Notes: a model not told the origin generated them from the letters alone. Positions 17,830 through 26,173 are shown, numbered from the stretch's first letter. The stretch: 64,000 nucleotides of DNA from Bernardetia sp. ABR2-2B (GCF_037126435.1 NZ_CP147020.1:5035001-5099000), one strand, 5' to 3'. A program made the numbers and translations.

Positions 17830-17900
17830 TCAACGACGCTTTTAAGCTCGTTGACGGTTGGAGATAAAATAAACCGTCGTTGAGACTTCGCCGTCAACGA
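17830..17900. repeat. Twin inverted hairpins (BIME-like)
   Basis: Hairpin A (17830-17854) is TCAACGA-C-GCTT-TT-AAGC-TCGTTGA; hairpin B (17877-17900) is TCGTTGA-GACTTCGCCG-TCAACGA. The two carry the same 7-bp arm in opposite order, as in a bacterial interspersed mosaic element. Confidence 0.75.
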
Positions 17901-17915
17901 GGATTTACAAAATTA

Positions 17916-17946
17916 TTGGTGTCGTAATTAATCACAGCGATACCAA
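17916..17946. repeat. REP-like palindrome copy
   Basis: TTGGTGTCG (17916-17924) pairs with CGATACCAA (17938-17946) with one G-U pair. Confidence 0.65.
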
Positions 17947-18071
17947 CAAGGATTTTTCATAGTGTATTTTATAGTTTTTTCCTTCGTAGGAACATTTTTA
18001 AAATCTATGTTGTTTGTTTTCAATTAGTATGCTATGAAGAAATCAAATCATTTATATCTAAGCTATTCAAA

Positions 18072-18920
18072 GTGAAAGTTTTTTATAATAAACAACAAAC
18101 AGCCAAAGTTCTTATTAGTGATTCTCCTAGTGCGAGAAAACCTAAGTTAGTTTTACAGTCTTGGAAAAAATTGGGCTATCCTATTGAAATTATGAAAGTT
18201 CGCCCTTTAACTGTGGACGAATTGTGTTTAGCTCATGAGCCTTCTTATGTACAAGGCATCTTGAAAGGGCGTATCAAAAATGGTTTTGGCAACAAAAGTA
18301 AAGAAATAGCAAAGAGCTTATTATGGACAAATGGTAGTTTTGTTAGTGCAGCTACTCACGCTTATCAACACCGTGAATCAACATTCTCACCCACCTCTGG
18401 CTTTCATCACGCTTGTTATGACCAAGCTGCTGGATTTTGTACCTTTTCTGGTTTAACGATTGCAGCTATTTTGCTAAAAAAACGTTTTGGAGCAAAGAAA
18501 ATTGGAATCCTAGACCTTGACTCACACTCAGGCGATGGAACTGACCAAACGTTACAAAAAACAGGATATACAGATTTGGTAGAGCATTATTCACTAGGGT
18601 ATGATGATGTAAATATTTATAACAATCAAGATTGGCTGAATAATCTATCAGATTTGATTCGCAACCGTTTTAGTGATTGTGAAATTCTCTTTTATCAAGC
18701 TGGTGTAGATTGTCATATGGATGACCCAGAAGTAGATAGTGGACACTTCACTACTGAGCAAATTGCTGAACGAGAAAGAATTGTTTACACAACTTGTAGA
18801 GAGCTAAAGTTACCAGTCGTAACCAATTTGGCAGGAGGCTATCAAAAACCGATTGAGAAAGTAATTCATCTACATAATCTAGTAGCAGTTGCCTTTCACG
18901 AAGTAAATCAACAGATATAA
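18072..18920 (+). CDS. Histone deacetylase-superfamily metal-dependent amidohydrolase
   Basis: A 282-residue arginase/deacetylase-fold enzyme of the HDAC/AcuC/acetylpolyamine amidohydrolase superfamily; such bacterial proteins remove acyl groups from amines. The catalytic His pair lies in SGFHHACYD (112-113). The zinc ligands are Asp150 and His152 in ILDLDSHSGDGT and Asp213 in YQAGVDCHMDDP. The transition-state Tyr sits in LAGGY (255-257). All catalytic positions are present, although the common DxHHG reads DSHSG here. There is no signal peptide, so it is cytosolic. The start codon (GTG at 18072) gives MKVFYNKQ, a standard family N-terminus. Substrate unknown. Confidence 0.85.
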   Translation: MKVFYNKQQTAKVLISDSPSARKPKLVLQSWKKLGYPIEIMKVRPLTVDELCLAHEPSYVQGILKGRIKNGFGNKSKEIAKSLLWTNGSFVSAATHAYQHRESTFSPTSGFHHACYDQAAGFCTFSGLTIAAILLKKRFGAKKIGILDLDSHSGDGTDQTLQKTGYTDLVEHYSLGYDDVNIYNNQDWLNNLSDLIRNRFSDCEILFYQAGVDCHMDDPEVDSGHFTTEQIAERERIVYTTCRELKLPVVTNLAGGYQKPIEKVIHLHNLVAVAFHEVNQQI

Positions 18921-19158
18921 TCTTATCAAGAGCAAGTGATAAAAAATATTTAAAAAATATATAATCAACTAACTTATTGAAAGTCAATTACTTTTATTAG
19001 AAATGAATAAAATACTTGAACTTTTTCAAAAAAACTTTGGTTAGAGAGTTGTATAATCAAAAAAAGCGTGGTACATTTGTATCGTCTTAAGGGCAACACC
19101 ACAACAAGTTTACAAAAACAAAGACTCTAAAAAGTTTAGTTTTTGTAGAATGTTCTCT
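18921..19158. other. Spacer holding the tRNA-Ser promoter and leader
   Basis: Contains a promoter candidate at 19048-19079 and, in the leader, a hairpin with the 9-bp stem TACAAAAAC / GTTTTTGTA (19111-19147), which could guide 5' processing of the tRNA. No ORF is seen. Confidence 0.5.
19048..19079 (+). promoter_or_regulatory. Probable promoter of tRNA-Ser (GTTG-N20-TACATTTG)
   Basis: GTTG (19048-19051) and TACATTTG (19072-19079) match the Bacteroidota -33/-7 pattern at 20-nt spacing. Transcription would start about 75 nt before the mature tRNA. Confidence 0.6.
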
Positions 19159-19243
19159 AGAGGAATGGCAGAGTGGTCGAATGCGGTGGTCTTGAAAACC
19201 ATTGTACCGTGAGGTACCGGGGGTTCGAATCCCTCTTCCTCTG
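19159..19243 (+). tRNA. tRNA-Ser (anticodon UGA)
   Basis: An 85-nt class II tRNA that decodes UCA (and by wobble other UCN) serine codons. The acceptor stem AGAGGAA pairs with TTCCTCT (19236-19242) and the discriminator is G. The anticodon arm GTGGT-CTTGAAA-ACCAT places TGA at 19193-19195. A long variable arm (GTACC-GTGA-GGTAC) is typical of tRNA-Ser, and the T loop reads GGTTCGAATCC. CCA is not encoded. A strong terminator follows 24 nt downstream. Confidence 0.97.
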
Positions 19244-19267
19244 CAAGTGTTCAGTTTTCATACTGAT

Positions 19268-19306
19268 AACCGTTTTTATATTAATTTATAAAAACGGTTT
19301 TTTTTT
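19268..19306 (+). terminator. Intrinsic terminator of tRNA-Ser
   Basis: A perfect 13-bp stem (AACCGTTTTTATA / TATAAAAACGGTT), loop TTAATT, then seven T residues. Confidence 0.92.
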
Positions 19307-19493
19307 GCACATTACTTATGAGTTTCGTTATGGGTTAAAGTAGAGAAGAACAAAAATTAAAGATTGGAAGAATTTGAAACAGAGAAGCACTTTATTTAGT
19401 TGTCAGTTCCAATCCTAATAATATGGAAAAATAGGTTATCTCAACTCTCACTTTCTATTATTACAGTATCAAAAGTATTTTACCCTACCATTT

Positions 19494-21194
19494 ATGAAAA
19501 AGTGTTCTACAATAATTAATTTATCCTGTAATTTAATTATTCTACTAGTTTTCTTTTCTTATACAAATTGTATTTCTAAAAAGCAAGACAAGCAAGGTTA
19601 TGTAAAAGAGACTAAAACAGAAATTCAAAAACAAGCTACAAAAGATACGCTAACTGCAGATTCATTACCATTATTTCAAGAAAATACACAAATCTATTAT
19701 GCAGAAAAAATAGAAGCTCTTAATCTAAAAAATCATATCGAACTACTTTCATCAGAAAGTTTTGAAGGACGCAGAGTAGGAGAACGAGGACAAAAAATGG
19801 CTGGGTTATACATTCAAGATTTTTTTATAAAGAATAATCTTGAAGCATCTGTACCGACTGATTTGGGCAAACGTTATATACAAGAGTTCGAAATAGAAAA
19901 AAGCAAAATTTCTACAGTAACAATCAAAACAAATATACAAGAAAAGAATATTGTCTATCAGAATAAAGAACACTTTCTAGCTAATCCATTGACTTATTTA
20001 CACAGTGAAAATGAGTTGAATGTAATCTTGACAGGATATTCTATTTTGCCAAACGAACAAATTAATGGGCGTGGAATAGCTTTATTATTAGATACTGATG
20101 ATAAAGAAACTATTTTTTATTCGAATCAAGATTGGAATGAAAAAATGGAAAAACAAATCCTTTCAGCTCAAAAAGCAGGAGCAAAAGCTGTTTTTTTTGT
20201 TTTGACAAACTCAGATAATTTTAAAGTAAATACTAAAAGACTTCAAAAAAATAAGTATCTCAATAAAGAGTTTTATACGTTGAAGACAGAAAAAAGTATT
20301 GGTGTATATTTTCTTTCAATGGAAACAGCAGCACAATTATTTGAATACTCGGAGCAAGAATGGGAAGAGTTAGTAGAACAGTTTCAAGAAAATAGTATTC
20401 CATCAAATCTTCCTTATGCAACTATTTCTATACAAGTAAAAAAAGAAAATTCAGCAACACTGACTACTGAAAATATTGTTGGTTTTGTAGAGGGAACGAG
20501 CTTAAAAGAAGAAATAATAATAATTTCAGCACATTATGACCATTTAGGACAAACTAAAAATAAAGCTAATTTCTTTGCAGGAGCAGATGATAACGCCTCG
20601 GGAGTAGCTGCTCTTATGGAACTTGCAAAAACGTTTGCTACGGCTAAAGAAGATGGTTTTGCTCCCAAAAGAAGTATTTTATTTCTGACAACTAGTGGGG
20701 AAGAAGTAGGAATGTTAGGCTCATCTTACTATACTGATATTGCTCCTCTATTTCCTATCTCAAATAGTATTACAAACTTAAATATTGATATGATTGGAAG
20801 AGAATATATCCCAAAAAATAAATATTCCTCTAATGATTACGTAAGTATTGTAGGTTCAGATTGGGTATCTCCTGTTCTGCATTATACGCATGAAAAGGCA
20901 AACGAATCATTTACCAAGCTCAATCTAGATTATAGTTATAACTCAAAATCCCACCCTGAAGAGTTTTTTTATCGCTCCGACCAATACAGTTTTGCAAAAT
21001 ATGATATTCCTGTCATTTTTTATACAAGTCCTGACCATAAAGACTATCATAAAGTAAGTGATACAGCCGATAAAATAGACTATCAGCGAGTAGAAAATGT
21101 TACAAAACTTATATTTCACACAACTTGGCAACTTGCTAATCAAGAAAAAAGTCCTAAAAAAATAGAAAAAAACGTTTTTAAAGACCAAAACTAA
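19494..21194 (+). CDS. M28-family zinc aminopeptidase, lipoprotein-like, with inserted PA domain
   Basis: A secreted co-catalytic zinc exopeptidase of 566 residues. The N-terminus (residues 8-27) is a lipoprotein-type signal ending FFSYTNC. The M28 metal ligands are in order: His347 in SAHYDH, Asp near 365 in GADDNASG, Glu pair near 402 in SGEE, Asp near 428 in NIDMIG, and a His near 516 in DHKDYHKVSDT. A PA-like insert (about 130-300), with GKAVFFVLTNSDN-like strands (AGAKAVFFVLTN), lies before the catalytic core, as in PDZ/PA-containing M28 enzymes. It probably degrades peptides in the periplasm or at the surface. Single gene after tRNA-Ser. Confidence 0.88.
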   Translation: MKKCSTIINLSCNLIILLVFFSYTNCISKKQDKQGYVKETKTEIQKQATKDTLTADSLPLFQENTQIYYAEKIEALNLKNHIELLSSESFEGRRVGERGQKMAGLYIQDFFIKNNLEASVPTDLGKRYIQEFEIEKSKISTVTIKTNIQEKNIVYQNKEHFLANPLTYLHSENELNVILTGYSILPNEQINGRGIALLLDTDDKETIFYSNQDWNEKMEKQILSAQKAGAKAVFFVLTNSDNFKVNTKRLQKNKYLNKEFYTLKTEKSIGVYFLSMETAAQLFEYSEQEWEELVEQFQENSIPSNLPYATISIQVKKENSATLTTENIVGFVEGTSLKEEIIIISAHYDHLGQTKNKANFFAGADDNASGVAALMELAKTFATAKEDGFAPKRSILFLTTSGEEVGMLGSSYYTDIAPLFPISNSITNLNIDMIGREYIPKNKYSSNDYVSIVGSDWVSPVLHYTHEKANESFTKLNLDYSYNSKSHPEEFFYRSDQYSFAKYDIPVIFYTSPDHKDYHKVSDTADKIDYQRVENVTKLIFHTTWQLANQEKSPKKIEKNVFKDQN

Positions 21195-21247
21195 CTTTTT
21201 CGTGCTTTTGAAATACTTTATTACAAGTAATTGTATGGATTATTCTC

Positions 21248-21255
21248 TAATTTTG
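21248..21255 (+). promoter_or_regulatory. Candidate -7 box for the lipoprotein at 21376
   Basis: TAATTTTG matches TAnnTTTG exactly; no convincing -33 TTTG is present at 17-23 nt upstream, so confidence is low. Confidence 0.35.
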
Positions 21256-21375
21256 CACAATTATTTATTTACTACACTTATTTATCTTTAGCAGCACTAT
21301 TGAAGAAAACTGTATCTCTCTTAAAATCATTTTGTGATGATACATCTTTGTCAATAATTGTTGTTTAACAACACT

Positions 21376-22128
21376 ATGAAAAAAAAATATTTTAACCTTC
21401 TTGTTTTAACTTTTTTTTCTTTACTCATTTTTTCTTGTGTAGATAGAGGTAATCAAGAGCCTGTTCGTCTTTTAGAATTGTATGTAGTGGACACATTAGG
21501 TTTGCCTGTACCTAATGCAAAAATTGATTTTTATTTGAAAGAAGAAGATTTAAGACAAGATAAAAACCAGATACTAGAACCTTTTTACTCAGATGAAGAA
21601 GGGCGAATACAGGTAGCTTTAGATTTTGAAATATTTGATTACTTTGCAAATATTGAAAAAGGAGATTTAAATAACTGGTACACCACAACTATTATCAAAG
21701 TGCCTGAAACAACTCAAAAAAATATAAGTACCGTTACAATTCAAAACTCTATACAAGCACAAATAACAGGAAGAGACAAAAAACGTTGGCAACAAACGGC
21801 TAATATCATTAACGGGAATCCCTCTGGTCTTAATTGTACAAATCAACTCTATCATGACTTTACTCGCCGTTCAGATGTAAATATTTATCAAGTAGAAATA
21901 GATGGAATAATAGATAAGTTTCAAAGTGATGCTTGTTCAACTCCTGAAAAACCTGCAGGATTTAACATATGGAAATATGATAGAGAGAATAATACAATGA
22001 CTTTGGGTGTAGATACTTTTGAAGAAGTATATAAATTTGAAAACTTTACAGGAAGTGAGTTTTCTATTGTCCTGACAACTCTCAATGGAGCTTTTATTAT
22101 AGAAAGAAAATTCAAATTGGTTCAATAA
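21376..22128 (+). CDS. Lipoprotein with Ig-like and possible lipocalin-like domain
   Basis: I start at the ATG at 21376 (250 residues), which opens the lipoprotein signal MKKKYFNLLVLTFFSLLIFSC (Cys 21); the frame also extends to a TTG six codons earlier. Residues about 30-110 look like a carboxypeptidase-regulatory/Ig-like fold (LELYVVDTLGLPVPNAKIDFYL..SDEEGRIQVAL). Residues about 130-250 have RDKKRWQQTANIINGNP followed by NTMTLGVDTFEEVYKFENFTGSEFSIVL, a layout like the lipocalin-like lipoproteins of Bacteroidota. The second assignment is tentative. It lies 181 nt after the M28 peptidase and is probably a separate unit. Confidence 0.7.
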   Translation: MKKKYFNLLVLTFFSLLIFSCVDRGNQEPVRLLELYVVDTLGLPVPNAKIDFYLKEEDLRQDKNQILEPFYSDEEGRIQVALDFEIFDYFANIEKGDLNNWYTTTIIKVPETTQKNISTVTIQNSIQAQITGRDKKRWQQTANIINGNPSGLNCTNQLYHDFTRRSDVNIYQVEIDGIIDKFQSDACSTPEKPAGFNIWKYDRENNTMTLGVDTFEEVYKFENFTGSEFSIVLTTLNGAFIIERKFKLVQ

Positions 22129-22207
22129 TGACCTCAAATTTTAGCTATTAAGGCAAACACACAAACACTAATTATTTAGTTTTACTTATTCAGAAAAAAT
22201 AATTGCA

Positions 22208-22624
22208 ATGTCAAAAGAAATAAAAATAAAAGTACGTGGTTATCATTTAGATGGCTACCAACACGTTAATAATGCTCGTTATTTAGAGTTTTTTGAGGAA
22301 GCTAGATGGGCATTTTTTGAAGAAAGTGATGCTCTCAAAATGCTTCAAAAGAAAAATATTATGTTTGTTGTAGTGAATGTAAACATTAATTATCGTTATC
22401 CTGCTTCTGTCGGACAAACTATTGTCATTGAAAGTAAATTGGAAAAATTAGCTGAAGTAGGAAGCAAAACAAGTACGTTTAAGCAAACTATTTATTTAGA
22501 AAATACTGATACTGTAGTTTGTGATGCTATCATTACTTTTGTTCTTTTTGATGGAAAGACACAACGAGCGATTTCGACAACAGAAGAAATAAGAGACATG
22601 TTTGTAGGAGAATTGAGTAATTAA
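22208..22624 (+). CDS. Acyl-CoA thioesterase, 4HBT hot-dog family
   Basis: A 138-residue cytosolic hot-dog protein of the YbgC/FadM-like 4-hydroxybenzoyl-CoA thioesterase family. It hydrolyses acyl-CoA thioesters. The family signature is HLDGYQHVNNARYLEFFEEARW at residues 13-34, where the usual catalytic Asp precedes the GHVNN segment (D15 in HLDGYQHVNN). A VVVNVNINYRYPASVGQTIVIES strand block follows at 53-77. Length fits the single-domain family. It sits 79 nt after the lipoprotein gene and is closed by a terminator shared with the convergent reductase gene. Confidence 0.9.
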   Translation: MSKEIKIKVRGYHLDGYQHVNNARYLEFFEEARWAFFEESDALKMLQKKNIMFVVVNVNINYRYPASVGQTIVIESKLEKLAEVGSKTSTFKQTIYLENTDTVVCDAIITFVLFDGKTQRAISTTEEIRDMFVGELSN

Positions 22625-22659
22625 TCAGTTAGTCTCTTTCAATAAGAATAAGAATAAGA

Positions 22660-22697
22660 AAAGACCATTTTTCATTTTTGAAGAATGGTCTTTTTTT
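22660..22697. terminator. Bidirectional terminator between convergent genes, module family member 5
   Basis: AAAGACCATT / AATGGTCTTT outer stem around TTTCATTTTTGAAG, with a T run on the plus strand and an A-rich left flank that serves the minus strand. Confidence 0.85.
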
Positions 22698-24358
22698 TAA
22701 TTTTCAGCCAAATATTTATGTACAAAACTAATTGCCATTGCGCCCTCTCCCACAGCAGAAGCCACACGGTTCATAGCCGTTGCACGTACATCACCTGCTG
22801 CAAAAACTCCTTTTACAGAGGTTTCTAAAGTAAAAGGTTCTCGTTTGTGTTTCCAAATTTTCTTTATCTCATCATAGCTCAATAGATTTCTACCTGTTTC
22901 TACAAAGCCTTTTTTATCCTTGATTACGTCCGAATTTATCCATTCGGTATGAGGCTTCGTTCCAATAAAAATAAACATAGCGTCAGCTTCTACTTCTTTT
23001 GTGGATTTGTCTTTAGTATTTTGTAACACTACGTCCTGTAAGTGTCCATCGCCTTTTGCTTCTATTATTTCTGTAAATGGAAGAACTTCAATGTTTTTTG
23101 TTCCGTCTATTTGGTCAATCAAATACTGCGACATAGAAGAAGACAAATCCTCTCTTCTGACTACAATATTTACTTTTTTGGCATAACGAGAAAGGTACAT
23201 TGCGCCCTGTCCTGCCGAATTTCCACCACCAACGACAAAAACAGTTTTTTCAGAACAAGAAAGAGCTTCCGTAGTCGCTGCACCATAATAAATCCCTGCG
23301 CCTGTAAAATTATCCATTCCCTTACTATCTAGTTTTCGATACGAAACACCAGAGGTAATAACAATGCTTTTTGTAACAATCTCCTTGTCATCTGCAAGTT
23401 TGAGAATCTTATAATTATCTTTTAAAGAAATTCCTGTTACCTCTTGTGGAACTAGAAATTCTACACCAAAACGCTGTGCCTGTGTAGTAGCTCGTTTGGC
23501 AAGTTCAGAACCACTCAAGCCAGTAGGAAATCCTAAATAGTTTTCTATTCTTGAACTTGTTCCTGCCTGTCCACCAGGGGCGTGTTTTTCTATTAAAAGC
23601 GTTTTTAATCCTTCTGAACCACCATAAACGGCAGCAGCCAACCCAGCAGGTCCTCCTCCAATAATTACGACATCATAAATATCTTCTGATGCTTTAGATG
23701 AAAGTCCTAATTTTTCAGCTAACTCTGTTTTGCTTGGTTTTTTGAGTAGTTCTCCTTCTTCAAAAACCACAACAGGTAAATCATTTTCGCTAAATTTATG
23801 AAGTTCTGAAAGTTCTTTAGCTTTTTGGTTTTGTTGAAAATCTAACCATTGATACGGAAAAAGATTACTTGCTAAAAAGTCTTTGAGTTCGTGAGATTGT
23901 GGTGAAAATTGATAGCCAATTACTCTAAGTCCATCAAAATCGGGTTGATAAGATATTTTCCAACTCTCCAATAATTCATATAAAACAGGATATAATTTTT
24001 CTTGAGGGGGATTCCAAGGTTTGTGCAGATAATAATCTAACTGAACATCATTAATCGCTTTTATAGCTGCATCAATATCTGAATAGGCTGTTAATAAAAC
24101 ACGCTTTGCATTGGGATAAAATGGTTTTGCCTTTTCTAAAAACTCTACACCCAGCATATCAGGCATTCGTTGATCGACTAAAAAAAGTGCGATTTCTTCG
24201 TTTTGTTTTTTAAATTCTTCTAAACTCTCCAATGCTTCATTTGCCGAAGTAGTGCTAATAATTTTGTATTCTTTGCGAAACTCACTACGCAAATCCCTTT
24301 CGATAGCTCGTGCTACTTGTGGGTCGTCGTCTATGGAAAAAATGATAGGCTTTTTCAT
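22697..24358 (-). CDS. Response regulator fused to thioredoxin-reductase-like flavoprotein
   Basis: Start chosen at the ATG at 24358 (553 residues, MKKPIIFSIDDDPQVARAI), the standard receiver-domain N-terminus. Domains: CheY-like receiver (1-130) with phospho-acceptor Asp62 in FLVDQRMPD; a thioredoxin/glutaredoxin-fold segment (about 143-205); then an FAD/NAD(P) reductase (228-553) with GGGPAG at 235-240 and a second nucleotide loop VVGGGNSAG. The redox CxxC of true thioredoxin reductases is absent: the equivalent stretch reads YYGAATTEALSC. This matches the known family annotated as fused response regulator/thioredoxin-disulfide reductase, whose redox partner is unknown. It probably links a two-component signal to NAD(P)H-dependent chemistry. 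Confidence 0.88.
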   Translation of the reverse strand: MKKPIIFSIDDDPQVARAIERDLRSEFRKEYKIISTTSANEALESLEEFKKQNEEIALFLVDQRMPDMLGVEFLEKAKPFYPNAKRVLLTAYSDIDAAIKAINDVQLDYYLHKPWNPPQEKLYPVLYELLESWKISYQPDFDGLRVIGYQFSPQSHELKDFLASNLFPYQWLDFQQNQKAKELSELHKFSENDLPVVVFEEGELLKKPSKTELAEKLGLSSKASEDIYDVVIIGGGPAGLAAAVYGGSEGLKTLLIEKHAPGGQAGTSSRIENYLGFPTGLSGSELAKRATTQAQRFGVEFLVPQEVTGISLKDNYKILKLADDKEIVTKSIVITSGVSYRKLDSKGMDNFTGAGIYYGAATTEALSCSEKTVFVVGGGNSAGQGAMYLSRYAKKVNIVVRREDLSSSMSQYLIDQIDGTKNIEVLPFTEIIEAKGDGHLQDVVLQNTKDKSTKEVEADAMFIFIGTKPHTEWINSDVIKDKKGFVETGRNLLSYDEIKKIWKHKREPFTLETSVKGVFAAGDVRATAMNRVASAVGEGAMAISFVHKYLAEN

Positions 24359-24498
24359 GATATAATTACGAATTATCAATTAAAATTTACGAATGTGATT
24401 TGCCAAAAATAAAAAATACTCTTTGCCTTTAATTAGAAACTTAGGAATAATGCTTTATAATTGCAACTATTTGATGTGTACTAATTTAGTCATTTTTT

Positions 24499-25950
24499 TC
24501 AGAATTTAATACAAACATTTTTTTCTTCTGTGAAAAATCTTAATGCCTCATATCCTCCCTCTCGTCCTACACCTGATTGTTTTGCACCACCGAAAGGAGT
24601 TCTCAAATCACGCAATAACCACGTATTTATCCAAACAATTCCTGTTTCTAACTGACTTGCTACTCGGTGCGCTCGTGATAAATTTTGTGTCCAAACTGAT
24701 GCAGAAAGTCCATAAGGTGTAGAATTAGCAAACTCTAAAGCCTCATTTTCATCTTCAAAAGGCATTAGTGTAGTTACTGCTCCAAATATTTCTTCTTGGT
24801 TTGTTCGGCAGTACGCTGGAAGCCCTTCAATTACAGTTGGTTCTATAAAAAAACCGTTTTCACATCTTTTTGGAAGGTTTTCTGAAGTTACTTTATTTCC
24901 TCCTGTCAAAACAATTCCTCCTTCTTGCTTGGCAAGTTCTATGTAAGACAAAACTTTTTCTTGATGTGCTTTCGAAACTGTTGCACCTTGTTGTGTCGTT
25001 TCTTCTAATGGGTCTCCTAGTTGCAGTTGATTTACTTTTTCTACAAATTTTGCTTTGAATTTCTCATAGATTTTACTTTCTATCAAAATTCTAGAACCAC
25101 AAAGGCAAATTTGTCCTTGATTTGTAAAAGCTGCTTTTACGGCTGTTTGAACTGCTTCTTCCACGTCTGCATCAGCAAAAATTATAGTTGCATTTTTTCC
25201 TCCTAACTCTAAAGAGAGTTTTTTGAACATTGGTGCAGCTACCGAGGCTATGGTTTTTCCTGTCTGTGTTCCTCCTGTGAAAGAAATTGCCTTCGTGTCT
25301 TGATGAGCTACAATGGCTGCTCCTACTTTTTGTCCATGACCGTGTAAAATATTAAGAACACCAGCAGGAAAATCTATCGCTTCACAAGCCTTTGAGAGTA
25401 AATATGCTGTATAAGGAGTAAGTTCAGAAGGTTTGGCAACTACACAATTACCACTGGCAAGAGCAGGGGCAATCTTCCAAGTAAATAAATACAAAGGCAG
25501 ATTCCAAGGCGAAATACAACCTACAATTCCTAATGGTTGGCGTAATGTATAATTTAAAACGCTTGTAGAAGTATGATAAGCTTCATCGTTGTCATGTAAA
25601 ATAGCCGTTGCGAAAAATGATAAATTTTTGATAGCACGAGGAATATCTATCGAACGAGAAAGCGAAATTGGTTTTCCGTTGTCTTCTGTTTCTGCTTGTG
25701 CAAATTTTTCTATATTTTCTTCTATATAATTAGCTAATTTTAAGAGCCATTTTGAGCGAAATTCAGCACCTTTTGAAGACCATTCTGGAAAAGCAGCTTT
25801 TGCAGCTTCCACGGCTAAATTTACATCGTTTTCATCAGAATCAGCAATCAATGAAAAAACTTTTCCTGTTGCTGGATTAACATTTTCGATATATTTATCT
25901 AAAAAAGGATTTATAAAATCTCCTCCTATATAGTTGGTTATTTTTTTCAT
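24499..25950 (-). CDS. Aldehyde dehydrogenase, 2-aminomuconate/2-hydroxymuconate semialdehyde type
   Basis: A 483-residue NAD(P)-dependent aldehyde dehydrogenase. Catalytic residues are Glu248 in LSLELGGKN and Cys282 in NQGQICLCG; Asn150 is in SPWNLPL and the nucleotide-site motif is FTGGTQTG. The C-terminal segment WLLRDLRTPFGGAKQSGVGREGG is characteristic of the ALDH8-like subgroup that oxidises 2-aminomuconic or 2-hydroxymuconic semialdehyde, products of tryptophan (kynurenine) or catechol degradation. No other catabolic gene lies nearby; the nearby AhpD-like protein belongs to the carboxymuconolactone decarboxylase superfamily but is a different subgroup. General aldehyde detoxification is an alternative. 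Confidence 0.88.
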   Translation of the reverse strand: MKKITNYIGGDFINPFLDKYIENVNPATGKVFSLIADSDENDVNLAVEAAKAAFPEWSSKGAEFRSKWLLKLANYIEENIEKFAQAETEDNGKPISLSRSIDIPRAIKNLSFFATAILHDNDEAYHTSTSVLNYTLRQPLGIVGCISPWNLPLYLFTWKIAPALASGNCVVAKPSELTPYTAYLLSKACEAIDFPAGVLNILHGHGQKVGAAIVAHQDTKAISFTGGTQTGKTIASVAAPMFKKLSLELGGKNATIIFADADVEEAVQTAVKAAFTNQGQICLCGSRILIESKIYEKFKAKFVEKVNQLQLGDPLEETTQQGATVSKAHQEKVLSYIELAKQEGGIVLTGGNKVTSENLPKRCENGFFIEPTVIEGLPAYCRTNQEEIFGAVTTLMPFEDENEALEFANSTPYGLSASVWTQNLSRAHRVASQLETGIVWINTWLLRDLRTPFGGAKQSGVGREGGYEALRFFTEEKNVCIKF

Positions 25951-26000
25951 GGTTTATATAATGCTTTTTTGAAGTTGTTTAAGAATATAAGAATACAGAC

Positions 26001-26042
26001 TTTTCCTTAGAATTGGGTTTATAAACTCAATTCTAAGGAAAA
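26001..26042. repeat. 42-nt near-perfect palindrome
   Basis: Arms TTTTCCTTAGAATTG and CAATTCTAAGGAAAA pair over 15 bp, and the centre GTTTATAAAC is itself self-complementary; only one position (G opposite T) breaks perfect symmetry. Confidence 0.85.
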
Positions 26043-26057
26043 ATAATCTAGCCTTTG

Positions 26058-26083
26058 TTGGTGTTTTAGCGAAGCTACACCAA
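26058..26083. repeat. REP-like palindrome copy
   Basis: TTGGTGT (26058-26064) and ACACCAA (26077-26083) around TTTAGCGAAGCT, in which AGC-GAA-GCT forms an inner stem. It closely matches the copy next to the RAYT gene at 17096. Confidence 0.75.
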
Positions 26084-26125
26084 TAAATAGACATATAAAA
26101 CCTATTCTTAAACAACTTCTTTATT

Positions 26126-26168
26126 AAAAAAAACTCTGCCTTAAGTATCAAAACTTAAAACAGAGTTT
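26126..26168 (-). terminator. Terminator of the AhpD-like gene
   Basis: Read on the minus strand: AAACTCTG, a 22-nt loop holding TTAAG/CTTAA pairs, CAGAGTTT and a T run, starting 6 nt after the stop codon at 26174. Confidence 0.8.
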
Positions 26169-26173
26169 GCTTA

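Larger units (their letters stand above)
17726..18071. other. Non-coding repeat cluster upstream of the RAYT gene
   Basis: A 346-bp stretch without a gene. It holds part of the palindrome at 17703-17729, the twin hairpins at 17830-17900 and the palindrome at 17916-17946. It separates the RAYT gene from the divergent HDAC-like gene. Confidence 0.7.
25971..26119. mobile_element. 149-bp MITE-like element with 16-bp inverted ends and internal palindrome
   Basis: Perfect terminal inverted repeats GAAGTTGTTTAAGAAT (25971-25986) and ATTCTTAAACAACTTC (26104-26119), with TTT on both flanks. Inside is a 42-nt near-perfect palindrome (26001-26042) and a REP-like copy (26058-26083). Size and ends resemble the element at 10456-10602, but the interior is different. 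No ORF. Confidence 0.7.
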
